From assembly GCA_039028795.1 (NCBI GenBank), contig JBCCHJ010000001.1, positions 124,001-188,000 on the forward strand: a stretch of 64,000 nt of DNA, in the 5' to 3' direction. The notes beneath the pieces are model-generated. The model was not told the DNA's origin. It was given only the letters and a program-made list of their open reading frames with translations, and did not search any database. The translations under genes and the position numbers were made by a program. The DNA is from Thermohalobaculum sp039028795. GTDB lineage: Bacteria > Pseudomonadota > Alphaproteobacteria > Rhodobacterales > Rhodobacteraceae. Positions 53,500 to 62,884 of this stretch are shown piece after piece. Position 1 is the first letter of the stretch. Each line of letters begins with the position of its first letter.

Positions 53500-54458
53500 G
53501 CCGAGACCATCCCGCGCTCCCAAAATCCAAGCCAGTTCTCGCCCATGATACCTGCGATCTCGGATTCCGAAAAGCCAACCTCGCCCAATCCGCAGGCTAT
53601 ACCATCCCAATCGCGATTGTCCTTGAACCAAGATGGCTGGTTCGGAAAAACTGCGTCGGATCGAGCATGGGTCCAGCGCCCGTCGCGCATCCATTGAACG
53701 ACACGGTCGGGCTGTCCCTGGCAGAGGTCTGAGCCGAGCCCCAGATGCTCTGCCCCGATCATCTCGGCGGTTCTGGCTACCATTTCGCAGAACGCGTTCA
53801 GTGTGCAATCCGATCCGTCCGCCAAATGATGGGGATAAAGCGAAAAGCCCAGCATTCCCCCGGTTTCACCCAGCGCCTTGATCACCTGGTCCGGCACGTT
53901 TCGATCTGTGTCCCGCCATGTCCTGGGATTGGCATGGGTCACGGCGATCGGCCGTGCTGAGGCGTTGATCGCGTCCAAAGTGGTCCGCGCACCAGCGTGG
54001 GACAGATCGATGATCATGCCAAGGCGGTTCATCTCTGCCACCACTTCACTTCCAAACCGTGTAAGCCCGGAGTCTTTGGGTTCCTGCCACCCAGCGCCGC
54101 ACGGCGATTGCAGGTTATAGGTCAACTGCATGAACCGGACGCCAAGGCGGCAGCATACCGCTAGCATGCCAAGATCTGCGCCTATCGGGGCCGGGTTCTG
54201 AAATCCGAAAAAGACTGCGGTTCTGCCCCTGGCCCGGGCTTTACGGACGTCTGCTCCTGTACTTCCCGGCATGATCAGATCCGCGTATTCGCGGAACCGC
54301 TTGTCCCATTCTTTCAGCCGATGCACGACCTCAGCGAAATCCTCATGATAGGCGATGGTTGCATGCACCGCGTCGACGCTGCCTTCGCGCAATTGTTCAA
54401 AAATCTTGCGTGACCAGTTGCAATACTGAAGGGCATCGATGCGGTGGGGCCGTGTCAT
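53496..54458 (-). CDS. Membrane dipeptidase-like protein (peptidase M19)
   Basis: This 320-aa protein has the renal dipeptidase (M19) TIM-barrel fold: MIIDLSHAG and IAVTHANPRTWRDTDRN (metal His residues), and HLGLGSDLCQG near the C-terminus. Typical members cleave dipeptides or N-acyl amino acids with zinc; the short N-terminus lacks the usual HxD start, so metal binding may be altered. It heads the coupled GNAT, orphan and DUF3726 genes. A 150-bp gap separates it from the mttB-like gene. Confidence 0.83.
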   Translation of the reverse strand: MTRPHRIDALQYCNWSRKIFEQLREGSVDAVHATIAYHEDFAEVVHRLKEWDKRFREYADLIMPGSTGADVRKARARGRTAVFFGFQNPAPIGADLGMLAVCCRLGVRFMQLTYNLQSPCGAGWQEPKDSGLTRFGSEVVAEMNRLGMIIDLSHAGARTTLDAINASARPIAVTHANPRTWRDTDRNVPDQVIKALGETGGMLGFSLYPHHLADGSDCTLNAFCEMVARTAEMIGAEHLGLGSDLCQGQPDRVVQWMRDGRWTHARSDAVFPNQPSWFKDNRDWDGIACGLGEVGFSESEIAGIMGENWLGFWERGMVSA

Positions 54459-54608
54459 GAAAACTGCGTTGCAGGAATGGTCTGGTCGGTCAAGCGGTGG
54501 ATTTCGCCTACAGCAATACTCCGCGGGTGCTGCAATCTGAGCCTGTCAGGTTCTGCAGGGCTGCGGCAGGAAGCACTCGCTTGGTCAGGCGGCGTAAACT
54601 CGGCGCAA

Positions 54609-56156
54609 CTAAGAACCGCAAAGTGGCGGCAGAATAATTTTGTACCGATCCCGGATTATCCTGTCAGCAGCGCTATCCAAGTAGGTTGGATGATGATCTG
54701 CGAGAATTTCGCGAACCTTCGCCCGGGCCGTCTCCCAGGCATCAGGCGCGCCGGTTTCGGCCCATTCCGTGGGTGAGGCTCTGTTAGCGAGCGAAGGGTA
54801 GAAATAATCCCGCTGCATAGCTGCCAATGTGTTGTCGCCGCCAAGAAAGTGCCCCTCGCCCTGCACAGCTTGGACAATCGCATCATAGCCCAGAGTATCT
54901 TCGGTCACTTCGATACCTCGAACGGTTCGTGCTACCTGAGCGATCATTTCATTGTCCAGGACGAAGGCTTCGAACGATACGCCCAGCAACGACGCCATCA
55001 TGCCTGCGCTTTCATAGACCATATTCCCACCAGCCAGTCCCGTCGCCAAAGCGGTCATGGCCTTTTCAGCACCCATCTGTGCGTCTACGGCCTTGGCATC
55101 CGCCATACTGGCCGCGACACCAGATGGCAGTCCCAACCAATTACCCAATTGCGCGGATGCCGCGTTCATGACTGCCGTTTCGCCACCCGACCCTACGAAT
55201 GCACCAGTGCGCAGGTCCACCACGAAAGGCCAGTTGCCGAAAATCATTGGCCATCCTGGTTCAAATGCGTGCACCATCATCAGTGAGGCCAGCGTTTCGG
55301 CCAGTGTTTGCACCAGGAACCCTGCAGGTGTCGCTGGTGCCGTCGCTCCGGCTTGGGCGCCGGTAATACAGTTGAGCGGTACGCCTCGCCGAATTGCTGC
55401 GATGGTGACGTCGATCGCGTCCTCGCCATAGCGCATGGGTGAGATGATGGGAGATATGTGCGCCTTACAGAATGGCGTTTCTCGGAATTTACCTTCACCG
55501 CCGAGCGCCGTGTCAAACATGTCGATTACCGGGTCAACATGCTCCCCAATGAAAAAAGAAGTGCCCACAGGTTTCGTTGTGCCGCGAAGCAACGCGTATG
55601 CTGTGTTTATGTCGAGATCCAAATTGTCCGGGACGTCCGTTGCAACACAGCACCTGGTGAACCAACTGATGTTGTCCAGCCGGTCCTGAAGCCGCGTGAA
55701 ATCGTATAGATCGATCAGCGTCGATGGCCGGTAAAGCCCACTGTCCAAATCCAGGGTTTGAACAGCTGCGCCGCCAGTGCCGAAATAAACCCGGTCTCCG
55801 CCGACCTCGAAAGATCTGTTCGGATCCCGACCATGGAAGACAAAGGTTTTTGGAGCCGCTGCGATCGTATCCTCAACCAGGGCTTTGGGAAAGCACAATC
55901 GCCCGCCGCGGTTCTCTGCGCCACGTGCCGTCGCCGCCTGCATTAAGGTGTCGGGGGTCTCGCCCATACCTAGGTCTGCCAGCAAGCGCGTTGCTGTATC
56001 GTAAATCGCCTCGATCTCGGCATCACTCAGAGGTTTGTAAGTCCCGCCGATTTGTCCGGGCGGGCAGGGGTTTACCTCGGGCTCAGCGGCCTTACGCCTT
56101 GCGATTCTGGCTTTTCGCCCGCCTCGCTTAGGGGCGGGTGTCTCATCTTTCAACAT
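54609..56156 (-). CDS. MttB-family methyltransferase (non-pyrrolysine)
   Basis: This 515-aa protein matches the trimethylamine methyltransferase superfamily. It has no internal TAG, so it is the non-pyrrolysine type, whose studied members demethylate glycine betaine, proline betaine or other quaternary amines in a corrinoid system. Segments include the GPL-like CPPGQIGGTYKPLSDAEIEAIY, GADFGTGGAAVQT-like FGTGGAAVQT and LGGDNTLAAMQRDYF near the end. No corrinoid protein or reductive activase is adjacent. It is divergent from a LysR gene and next to the DMGDH-like gene. Confidence 0.85.
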   Translation of the reverse strand: MLKDETPAPKRGGRKARIARRKAAEPEVNPCPPGQIGGTYKPLSDAEIEAIYDTATRLLADLGMGETPDTLMQAATARGAENRGGRLCFPKALVEDTIAAAPKTFVFHGRDPNRSFEVGGDRVYFGTGGAAVQTLDLDSGLYRPSTLIDLYDFTRLQDRLDNISWFTRCCVATDVPDNLDLDINTAYALLRGTTKPVGTSFFIGEHVDPVIDMFDTALGGEGKFRETPFCKAHISPIISPMRYGEDAIDVTIAAIRRGVPLNCITGAQAGATAPATPAGFLVQTLAETLASLMMVHAFEPGWPMIFGNWPFVVDLRTGAFVGSGGETAVMNAASAQLGNWLGLPSGVAASMADAKAVDAQMGAEKAMTALATGLAGGNMVYESAGMMASLLGVSFEAFVLDNEMIAQVARTVRGIEVTEDTLGYDAIVQAVQGEGHFLGGDNTLAAMQRDYFYPSLANRASPTEWAETGAPDAWETARAKVREILADHHPTYLDSAADRIIRDRYKIILPPLCGS

Positions 56157-56218
56157 CGATCCCCCTTTGAGGACAGAGTGATCGTGTCGCAGCGATGCCG
56201 CAAGTAGTGACCATTGGT

Positions 56219-56233
56219 TTCAGGTTTCCTGAA
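56219..56233. promoter_or_regulatory. Candidate LysR box
   Basis: TTCAGG-TTT-CCTGAA is a perfect inverted repeat between the divergent mttB-like gene and the LysR gene, about 40 bp before the LysR start. Its place suits control of both genes. Confidence 0.4.
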
Positions 56234-56272
56234 CCGTCAATTCATGCAAATCATCGCGTTCAGGAGGATATG

Positions 56273-57265
56273 ATGGCTGACCAAGACCGCGGACGTCTTA
56301 CGCTGCGTGGGATCGAGATCTTTCTATCAGTGGTCGAGGCCGGAGGAATGGGCCACGGCGCCCGCCGGGTGGGCGCAGCAGCTTCGACGGTAAGCCAACA
56401 AATCGCACTTCTCGAACTCTCCTTAGGCGTTACCTTGATTGATCGAGGGGCAAAGGCGTTCTCCCTAACGCCAGCAGGCCGACTGTTCCATGCGAGAGCG
56501 CTGACGATTGTCGATGAGATAGGACGGGCCAGGTCCGAGTTGTCGGCAATCGATCAAAGTGCCGTTCAAGAATTGAATTTGGCCGTTCTGGAGGATGTCG
56601 AAGGCGAGGTTCTCCCGGAACTTCTGATCCGCCTTGCTGCGACGTTTCCACAGTGCAATTTTGTTGTTAGGACGGGCTATAGCCACTCCAACCTTTCAGC
56701 TCTGGAGAGCCGGGCAGCCGATCTTGTGGTCATGGCCGGCACCGATCCTTTGCCGGAGACGATCGAGCAGCATCCAATCATCCGCGATCCGCTTATCATG
56801 GTTGCCGCGAAGGGATTGATCGTAGATCGCGAGAATCCCCTTCCGGTCATGAAGACGGCGCCGATGATCCGCTTCAACCGGTCCCAGGTGGTCGCCCGTC
56901 AGATTGAGGCGCATTTACGCCGGGTCCGCCATGTTCCCCCGCGCCGTTTCGAGGTAGAGACGAACACATCAATGATCGCCCTCGTGACCCGTGCATGCGG
57001 TTGGGGGCTGATCACTCCATTGGGTTTGCTGTCCGCTGCACATCATCTAGACGGCATTGATGCTTTACCGATGCCGTTTCCCGCCGCCTCTCGGACCTTG
57101 TCGATCTGCGCACGCAGGGATGTAATGGGGGCGTTGCCGGGTGCGGTCGCCACGGTTTTGAGAGATGTGGTGACAGAAAAATGCGTCCAACCGGCGCTTG
57201 AATGGATGCCATGGCTCGCCGGTGATCTGCGGATCCTGGAAAAAGATGGAATCTGCGAAGCATGA
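56273..57265 (+). CDS. LysR family transcriptional regulator
   Basis: This 330-aa regulator has a LysR helix-turn-helix (GHGARRVGAAASTVSQQIALLE) and a substrate-binding domain. The start is set at ATG 56273, five bases after AGGAGG; ATG 56270 is closer to the site and less likely. It is divergent from the mttB-like gene and upstream of the DMGDH-like gene on the same strand, so it probably controls use of a methylated amine. Confidence 0.88.
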   Translation: MADQDRGRLTLRGIEIFLSVVEAGGMGHGARRVGAAASTVSQQIALLELSLGVTLIDRGAKAFSLTPAGRLFHARALTIVDEIGRARSELSAIDQSAVQELNLAVLEDVEGEVLPELLIRLAATFPQCNFVVRTGYSHSNLSALESRAADLVVMAGTDPLPETIEQHPIIRDPLIMVAAKGLIVDRENPLPVMKTAPMIRFNRSQVVARQIEAHLRRVRHVPPRRFEVETNTSMIALVTRACGWGLITPLGLLSAAHHLDGIDALPMPFPAASRTLSICARRDVMGALPGAVATVLRDVVTEKCVQPALEWMPWLAGDLRILEKDGICEA

Positions 57266-57354
57266 ATTCGGAAAATCCGTAGTGTGCAGCCTTGCCTTGA
57301 TCTCTTCAGCCCGTCTGTTCCCAACAGGTGCGAGACCTTAAACTGGAGGGCTGC

Positions 57355-59769
57355 ATGAAAACTCAAGCGCGTGTCGTCGTCATCGGCGGCGGGATCGGCG
57401 GGTGCTCGACGCTTTTTCATCTGACACAGGAAGGCTGGACCGATGTCGTTTTGCTGGAACGGGACGAGTTGACCTCTGGCACGACCTGGCACTCTGCCGC
57501 ACAGGTGACTAATTTTGGCGCCATTCAGACAATGGTCGGGCTGAAATCACATTCTATTAAGCTTTACAAAGAGTTGGCGGCAGATCCTGAATATCCGGTC
57601 GGATACCACCATGGGGATGGCGGCCTCCGCATGGCATCGGCTGATTGGCATCTCGATGGGTATCGTCATTTTATCAGTATGGCCAAAGGGATGGGCGTTG
57701 ATTTTGAGTTGTTGCCTCCGGAAGAGTGTAAGCGCAGACACCCGCTGATCACCACGGATAATCTTGTGGGGGCGCTGTGGGACCCAGAAGATGGAGATAT
57801 TGATCCGGCACAGTTGTGCCAGGCCCTGGCCCGTCGGGCGCGGAATGCCGGCGCCGAGGTTTATCGCAAGACACCAGTTACCGGTCTGACCCAGACGGAT
57901 GACGGTTGGTGCGTCCACACGAGCCAGGGCGATATCCGATGCGAGCATGTCGTGAATGCCGGCGGATATCGGTGCAACGAAATCGGTGCGATGATGGACG
58001 TGGAACTACCTGTCGCTTCGATGGAGCATCAGTATTTTGTAACCGAGGAGATCCCGCAACTTCGCGACCTTGGGCACCGAGTTCCTCTGATCCGGTGCCC
58101 CACCGATGATTTTTATAAACGTCAGGAAAAGAATGGTCTGCTGATCGGCTTCTATGAACAGGGCTGCAAAACCTGGGGGCTGGACGGCATCGACCCGAAC
58201 TTCACGATGGACCTTTGCCCGAATGATCTCGACCGTGTTGCGGATGTGTTCGAGAGCGCGGTCGCACGTTTGCCCTGCCTTAGCGAGGCGGGGATCCACA
58301 CCATCGTCAACGGCCCCATCACCTATACACCGGACGGCCTGCCTTTGGTTGGTCGGATCCCCGCGCGACGGAATGCCTGGTGCATCACTGGACTCCGCGC
58401 CGGTTTGGGCGAGGGTGGTGGCCATGGCTGGCTGCTAGCCCAGGAAATGGTCCATGGCGAAGCCTGCTATGATAAATGGTGCCTGGATCCTCGCCGGTTC
58501 ACAGCCTACGCAGATGTCAAATACACCGCCAAAAAGGCGATCGAGGATTATCAGAACGAGTTTCGGTTTCACCTGCCGCACGAGCATCGACCAGCTGGTC
58601 GCCCGGCCAAAGAAACGCAACTGACGCCGGTTCTGGCAGAACAGGGTGCTGAATTTGGCGTCGTGAATGGCTGGGAACGGACGGCGTTTTTTAAACCCCG
58701 CCCTGATTTTTACGAAGATCATGGCTTCCATTTCACCAACGTCTTCGATGTGGTCGGGGCCGAGGTTGCGAAGGTCCAGAACGATGTGGCGCTTATGGAA
58801 GTCTCGGGCTTCAACCGGTTCGAGATTACGGGCGCAGGCGCGCTGGAATGGTTGGATGATCTATTTTGTGGGACTCTGCCCCACGTCTCAGGAAAAGTCG
58901 GCCTTGGCTATATTCTGACTGAAAAGGGCAATGTCCATACGGAGGCGACCTTGGCCGTCCTTTCAGACGATCGGATCTGGTGGGGTTCGGCGGCGGCAGC
59001 CGAATACCACGATATGGATTTGCTGATAGACGCGGCCCCGCCCTCCGGTATCAGGGTTGACAGCCTCACCAATGATTGGACGATCCTGGTCATTGCCGGG
59101 CCCAGATCCCGTGATGTTCTACAAGCTGTAGCGCCCGGAACCGACTGGACAAAGGACGCATTCCCTTGGTTGTCCTGCCGGAGGGTAACACTTGCTACCG
59201 CAGATGTTGTTGCCATGTCCGTCAGTTTTTCAGGTGAGCTTGCATGGGAACTTCACATTCCAAACGCTGACCTTGTGGACGTTCATGCAATGTTAGAACA
59301 GGCTGGAGCGGCCCACGGAATGGGAAGGTTCGGCTTGTATGCAACCGAATCCATGCGTCTTGAAAAGGGGTATCTGCACTGGAAATCGGAGCTCATCACT
59401 GAATACAACCCTTTCGAGGCAGGATTGGACCGGTTCGTCCGATTGGAAAAAGACTTTCGTGGGAAATCGGGTCTTATCAAACAACGCGAGCAGGGTCTCC
59501 GGCGGAAGTTGGTCAGTCTTTCGATAGACCACCTAACCGCTCCGGCGCACTCGGGCGACTCGGTGGTTTCGAACGGCAAAGTTATTGGCACTGTTACTTC
59601 TGCCGGATGGGGTTATCGGACGGCGCAAAACCTTGCCATGGCTTACATCCAGCCCGAGTTTGCCAATCTTGGGCAACAGTTTCAGGTTCAAATACTGGAT
59701 ACCTATGCTGGGGCGAAGGTCGTTGCCTCCTGTCAATATGACACTGAAAACCGTCATGTGAAATCGTGA
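57355..59769 (+). CDS. FAD-dependent dimethylglycine dehydrogenase-like / GcvT fusion
   Basis: This ~804-aa protein joins an FAD amine dehydrogenase (VVVIGGGIGGCSTLFHLT, and the TTWHSA site whose His can hold FAD covalently) to a C-terminal GcvT aminomethyltransferase domain (about residues 420-804, with LEWLDDLFCG and LRLEKG-like SMRLEKGYLHWKSEL). Enzymes of this form oxidise N-methyl groups of dimethylglycine, sarcosine or similar compounds and pass formaldehyde units to tetrahydrofolate. ATG 57355 follows ACTGGAGGGCTGC. Nearby MttB and LysR genes support methylated-amine use. Confidence 0.87.
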   Translation: MKTQARVVVIGGGIGGCSTLFHLTQEGWTDVVLLERDELTSGTTWHSAAQVTNFGAIQTMVGLKSHSIKLYKELAADPEYPVGYHHGDGGLRMASADWHLDGYRHFISMAKGMGVDFELLPPEECKRRHPLITTDNLVGALWDPEDGDIDPAQLCQALARRARNAGAEVYRKTPVTGLTQTDDGWCVHTSQGDIRCEHVVNAGGYRCNEIGAMMDVELPVASMEHQYFVTEEIPQLRDLGHRVPLIRCPTDDFYKRQEKNGLLIGFYEQGCKTWGLDGIDPNFTMDLCPNDLDRVADVFESAVARLPCLSEAGIHTIVNGPITYTPDGLPLVGRIPARRNAWCITGLRAGLGEGGGHGWLLAQEMVHGEACYDKWCLDPRRFTAYADVKYTAKKAIEDYQNEFRFHLPHEHRPAGRPAKETQLTPVLAEQGAEFGVVNGWERTAFFKPRPDFYEDHGFHFTNVFDVVGAEVAKVQNDVALMEVSGFNRFEITGAGALEWLDDLFCGTLPHVSGKVGLGYILTEKGNVHTEATLAVLSDDRIWWGSAAAAEYHDMDLLIDAAPPSGIRVDSLTNDWTILVIAGPRSRDVLQAVAPGTDWTKDAFPWLSCRRVTLATADVVAMSVSFSGELAWELHIPNADLVDVHAMLEQAGAAHGMGRFGLYATESMRLEKGYLHWKSELITEYNPFEAGLDRFVRLEKDFRGKSGLIKQREQGLRRKLVSLSIDHLTAPAHSGDSVVSNGKVIGTVTSAGWGYRTAQNLAMAYIQPEFANLGQQFQVQILDTYAGAKVVASCQYDTENRHVKS

Positions 59770-59890
59770 TTTTGCGCTAAAAGGACCGATCTAAAGACTT
59801 CGGTGACAACTCCTTCTCACTTTTTTTACGGCAAGCAGCTAGAACTCATCGGCGAGTGATCTGGCTTGGTGTGATTTGATGAGGTGTAGT

Positions 59891-60211
59891 ATGGCTCTGG
59901 CAGCGCGTATGCATGAGGGGATTGCAGTCGTCCATTTGGATGGTCCGCGGCTCGACGCTGCAAATGCAGATTCTTTCAAAAACGATCTGAAAGAGATGAT
60001 CGACAACGGTCAAACTCGGGTCGTTTTGGACTTCGAGAAGGTCCAGTTTATGGATTCATCAGGACTGGGCGCGATTGTCGGTTGTCTGAAGTACATGGGG
60101 GCGGACGGCACGATCGAGATTGCCCGTCCATCTTCGACGATCATGAAAATCCTCAAGCTTACGCGGATGAACAAAGTCTTCACCATCCGCGATGCGCCTC
60201 CATCATCCTGA
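59891..60211 (+). CDS. STAS domain anti-sigma factor antagonist
   Basis: This 106-aa SpoIIAA-like protein has the STAS fold with FMDSSGLGAIV, whose Ser56/57 is the usual phosphorylation site. It would release a sigma factor or other partner from its kinase. It starts at ATG 59891, after GAGGTGTAGT. The RsbW-like kinase gene follows 12 bp later. Confidence 0.88.
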   Translation: MALAARMHEGIAVVHLDGPRLDAANADSFKNDLKEMIDNGQTRVVLDFEKVQFMDSSGLGAIVGCLKYMGADGTIEIARPSSTIMKILKLTRMNKVFTIRDAPPSS

Positions 60212-60223
60212 TGGACGATTGTT

Positions 60224-60676
60224 ATGGTGGAACATACAGAGATTGCACCAGTCTTGTCGTGCCGGTTTGTCGGCGGGGCTGGGGATATTCCAAAGCTGGT
60301 TGAAGACCTTTTGGGTGCGGGCGGGCTAGCAGGCCTTCCATCATTGCCGACACCTGAAACACTGGAAATTCTGGGTTTGGCGTTGAACGAGGTTCTGCAT
60401 TCGATCACCGAAATTTCCGGACGCCAGACCGTTGGCGACGCGTCGTCGGTCGAACTCTGGGTCGAAGAAACACTTGTGATCTTATGCGTCCGGTTTCGGG
60501 GTGCGCCTCTGCCAGATTGGTTGTTGCAAAACTGGGACCGAGCGCAGGAACCGGCGGTTTTAGCACCATCGATTGATTGCGGTTGGGGTTGGTTGCTGGT
60601 GCGTGAAGCATTGGATGCCGTCAGCCACGGCTGGCGTGGCTCAGAGCAGCTCTTGTTCCTCGAGAAACGGGTCTAG
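60224..60676 (+). CDS. RsbW-like anti-sigma histidine-kinase-fold protein
   Basis: This 150-aa protein has a weak HATPase fold typical of RsbW/SpoIIAB kinases: ILGLALNEVLHSITEISG around the N-box and DCGWGWLLVREALDAV around the G1 box. It would phosphorylate the STAS protein just upstream. No sigma factor is in the window, so the target may be the hybrid kinase pathway that follows. Confidence 0.75.
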   Translation: MVEHTEIAPVLSCRFVGGAGDIPKLVEDLLGAGGLAGLPSLPTPETLEILGLALNEVLHSITEISGRQTVGDASSVELWVEETLVILCVRFRGAPLPDWLLQNWDRAQEPAVLAPSIDCGWGWLLVREALDAVSHGWRGSEQLLFLEKRV

Positions 60677-60784
60677 GCTGCGCAGAACACAGGATCTCTT
60701 CGGCCAGGACGACCGTTGGCCCATGCTTGGCGATGTTCTGCGATTTGACCGTTCCAGATGGTCAGGTGCGCGAGGATTAGTTTG

Positions 60785-62884
60785 ATGGATCCGCTCTCGC
60801 TTGTCATTAGCACAATCGTGGCCGCCACAGCGATCGTTGTCGGCGGAAGAGCGCTGATCAGCATAAGAACTTCCGATGTTTCGAATATGCGCGCGGGCGC
60901 ACTGATCATCGGACCGGACCGACGCTGCCGAACGGTCATTGGCCAGTTCCGGCGTATGCTGGAATTACCTGCGAATTGGGATCCCAGCGGGCGTGAAATT
61001 TGTCAGGTCATTTCAGACTTTGTGGCACGCGGTGATTATGGTCCGCGAGTGAAAGACGCGGGCGAAATCGATGCTGACTGGTTTTTGACGTCCGAGTTCG
61101 AGGAAATTTACATCGACACACCATCGGGTAATGTCGTTGGAACATCGGTCGCCGAGCATGCCTCGGGCGGGTGGATCCTGACCTACACGGATATGACCCG
61201 GATGAAGGAACAGGCGCGGATACTGTTCCGAATGCAGCAGGACTTGGCGGCAAGCGAGGCAAAGGCGCAAAAACTCGCCAAAGAAGCGGACGCGGCAAAC
61301 CAAGCCAAGTCGGCGTTCTTGGCGGCGATGAGCCATGAAATCCGAACGCCGATGAACGGGGTCATCGGCATGGCTGATCTGCTTGCCGAAACGGAACTTA
61401 ATAAAGAACAGCGCACATGCGTCGATACCATCGGACAATCAGCCCAGGCTTTGTTGCGGATCATCAATGACATCCTCGACTTTTCCAAGATCGAGGCCGG
61501 AAAAATGAGCATCGACTGCGCGCCGTTGAACCTGCTGAGCGTGATCGAAGATGTGCTGATGCTCGTCTCTGCAAACGCACGCGAAAAAGGCCTGGACCTG
61601 ACGATGGCATATGCTCCGGATCTGCCGCAGCGTTTGGAAGGTGATGCATTGCGCCTGCGCCAGATTCTTATCAATCTGATCGGAAACGCGATCAAATTCA
61701 CTGAAATAGGTTCGGTCCACGTCGCAGTCACAGGGGTGACCGGGTCTTCTCAGACCCAACTTGTCATTGATGTTACGGACACCGGAATTGGCATCCCCCA
61801 GCACGACCTGGCACGGATCTTCGGCGAGTTTGATCAGGTAGACCAATCCAGCAAGCGTCGGTTCGAAGGTACGGGCCTTGGTCTGGCGATCACGCGGCGG
61901 CTGGTTTCTCTGATGAATGGGCAGATATCCGTATGTTCGGAGCTTGGCATCGGAACGACTTTTACGGTCGAGGTGATGCTGCCAGTCTGCCAGGAAGATG
62001 CTGCTCATTGTCCGTGTTGGCGGGATAAACCCGAGATCGGTTTTGTTTCAGCGGTCGAGGGCGAAAGAAAACTGGCAAATGCATGGTTCAGCGCGATGGG
62101 TGCAAGCGTTCGTGCCTTTGCTAACATTGAGCTAATCTCGGATCTGGTGGCCCCTAAACTTTTGATAATCGATCTCACATGTCTCGGTGACAAGCCCGAT
62201 GCGAAGCTTGTGGATCTGCGCAGCAAATTTCCTGATGCAAAGATCGTCTTGGCATGCTGGCCGAACGAAGAGCGTGAATTGGCAGATCATACGGATATCA
62301 GCGCACAAAGACTTTATAAGCCGTTTCGCGTGTCTCAATTGCTCGGTCTGTCTTTGCCCGAACAGGTCAGGAATGCTCGCCCCGTCGGCGGGCGCGATGC
62401 GAGGCCAAGAATTCCATATGATTTTGCTGCGGTTACGGTGCTGATTGCCGACGATAACAAGACGAACCGTTTGATCGCGGAAAAAATGCTCGATCAAACC
62501 GGCTTGGATCTGCATTTCGCCTGCAACGGCGACGAGGCTATACATCTCTTTAGGGATGTAATGCCGGACTTGATCTTTATGGATCTATCGATGCCCGGCA
62601 CTGATGGTTTTGAAGCAACCCGCGCGATCCGGGACCTGGAAAACAATTTCGGCAATACGGCAACGCCGATCGTTGCACTGACTGCGAATGGGGCCGACAG
62701 CGAACGCGATCGATGCATTGCCTCTGGCATGACGGATTTTTTAACGAAACCCATTGCAAAAGACGCGTTATTCGAGACGATCGCACGCTATGCTCACAGC
62801 ACCTCCTCAACGACGCCATCTTTTGATGCGGTTTCTGGAATAAGGCAATTGTCAGAAATCTCCGCCCGATCAACTGATTTTTGA
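60785..62884 (+). CDS. Hybrid sensor histidine kinase/response regulator
   Basis: This 699-aa protein has one N-terminal membrane helix (about residues 3-25), a PAS-like sensor (about 40-140), HisKA with His184 in MSHEIRTPMNG, a HATPase domain (about 235-400, DTGIGIP and GTGLGLAI), a degenerate receiver-like middle part, and a C-terminal receiver with Asp600 in FMDLSMPG and Lys in TKP. ATG 60785 follows GAGGATTAGTTTG. With the STAS/RsbW pair it may form one signalling module. Its end overlaps the convergent sulfotransferase by 91 bp. Confidence 0.9.
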   Translation: MDPLSLVISTIVAATAIVVGGRALISIRTSDVSNMRAGALIIGPDRRCRTVIGQFRRMLELPANWDPSGREICQVISDFVARGDYGPRVKDAGEIDADWFLTSEFEEIYIDTPSGNVVGTSVAEHASGGWILTYTDMTRMKEQARILFRMQQDLAASEAKAQKLAKEADAANQAKSAFLAAMSHEIRTPMNGVIGMADLLAETELNKEQRTCVDTIGQSAQALLRIINDILDFSKIEAGKMSIDCAPLNLLSVIEDVLMLVSANAREKGLDLTMAYAPDLPQRLEGDALRLRQILINLIGNAIKFTEIGSVHVAVTGVTGSSQTQLVIDVTDTGIGIPQHDLARIFGEFDQVDQSSKRRFEGTGLGLAITRRLVSLMNGQISVCSELGIGTTFTVEVMLPVCQEDAAHCPCWRDKPEIGFVSAVEGERKLANAWFSAMGASVRAFANIELISDLVAPKLLIIDLTCLGDKPDAKLVDLRSKFPDAKIVLACWPNEERELADHTDISAQRLYKPFRVSQLLGLSLPEQVRNARPVGGRDARPRIPYDFAAVTVLIADDNKTNRLIAEKMLDQTGLDLHFACNGDEAIHLFRDVMPDLIFMDLSMPGTDGFEATRAIRDLENNFGNTATPIVALTANGADSERDRCIASGMTDFLTKPIAKDALFETIARYAHSTSSTTPSFDAVSGIRQLSEISARSTDF

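Noticed and set aside
54609..56156. Possible pyrrolysine-type MttB
   Set aside because: The frame has no internal amber codon, and no pyl genes are seen.
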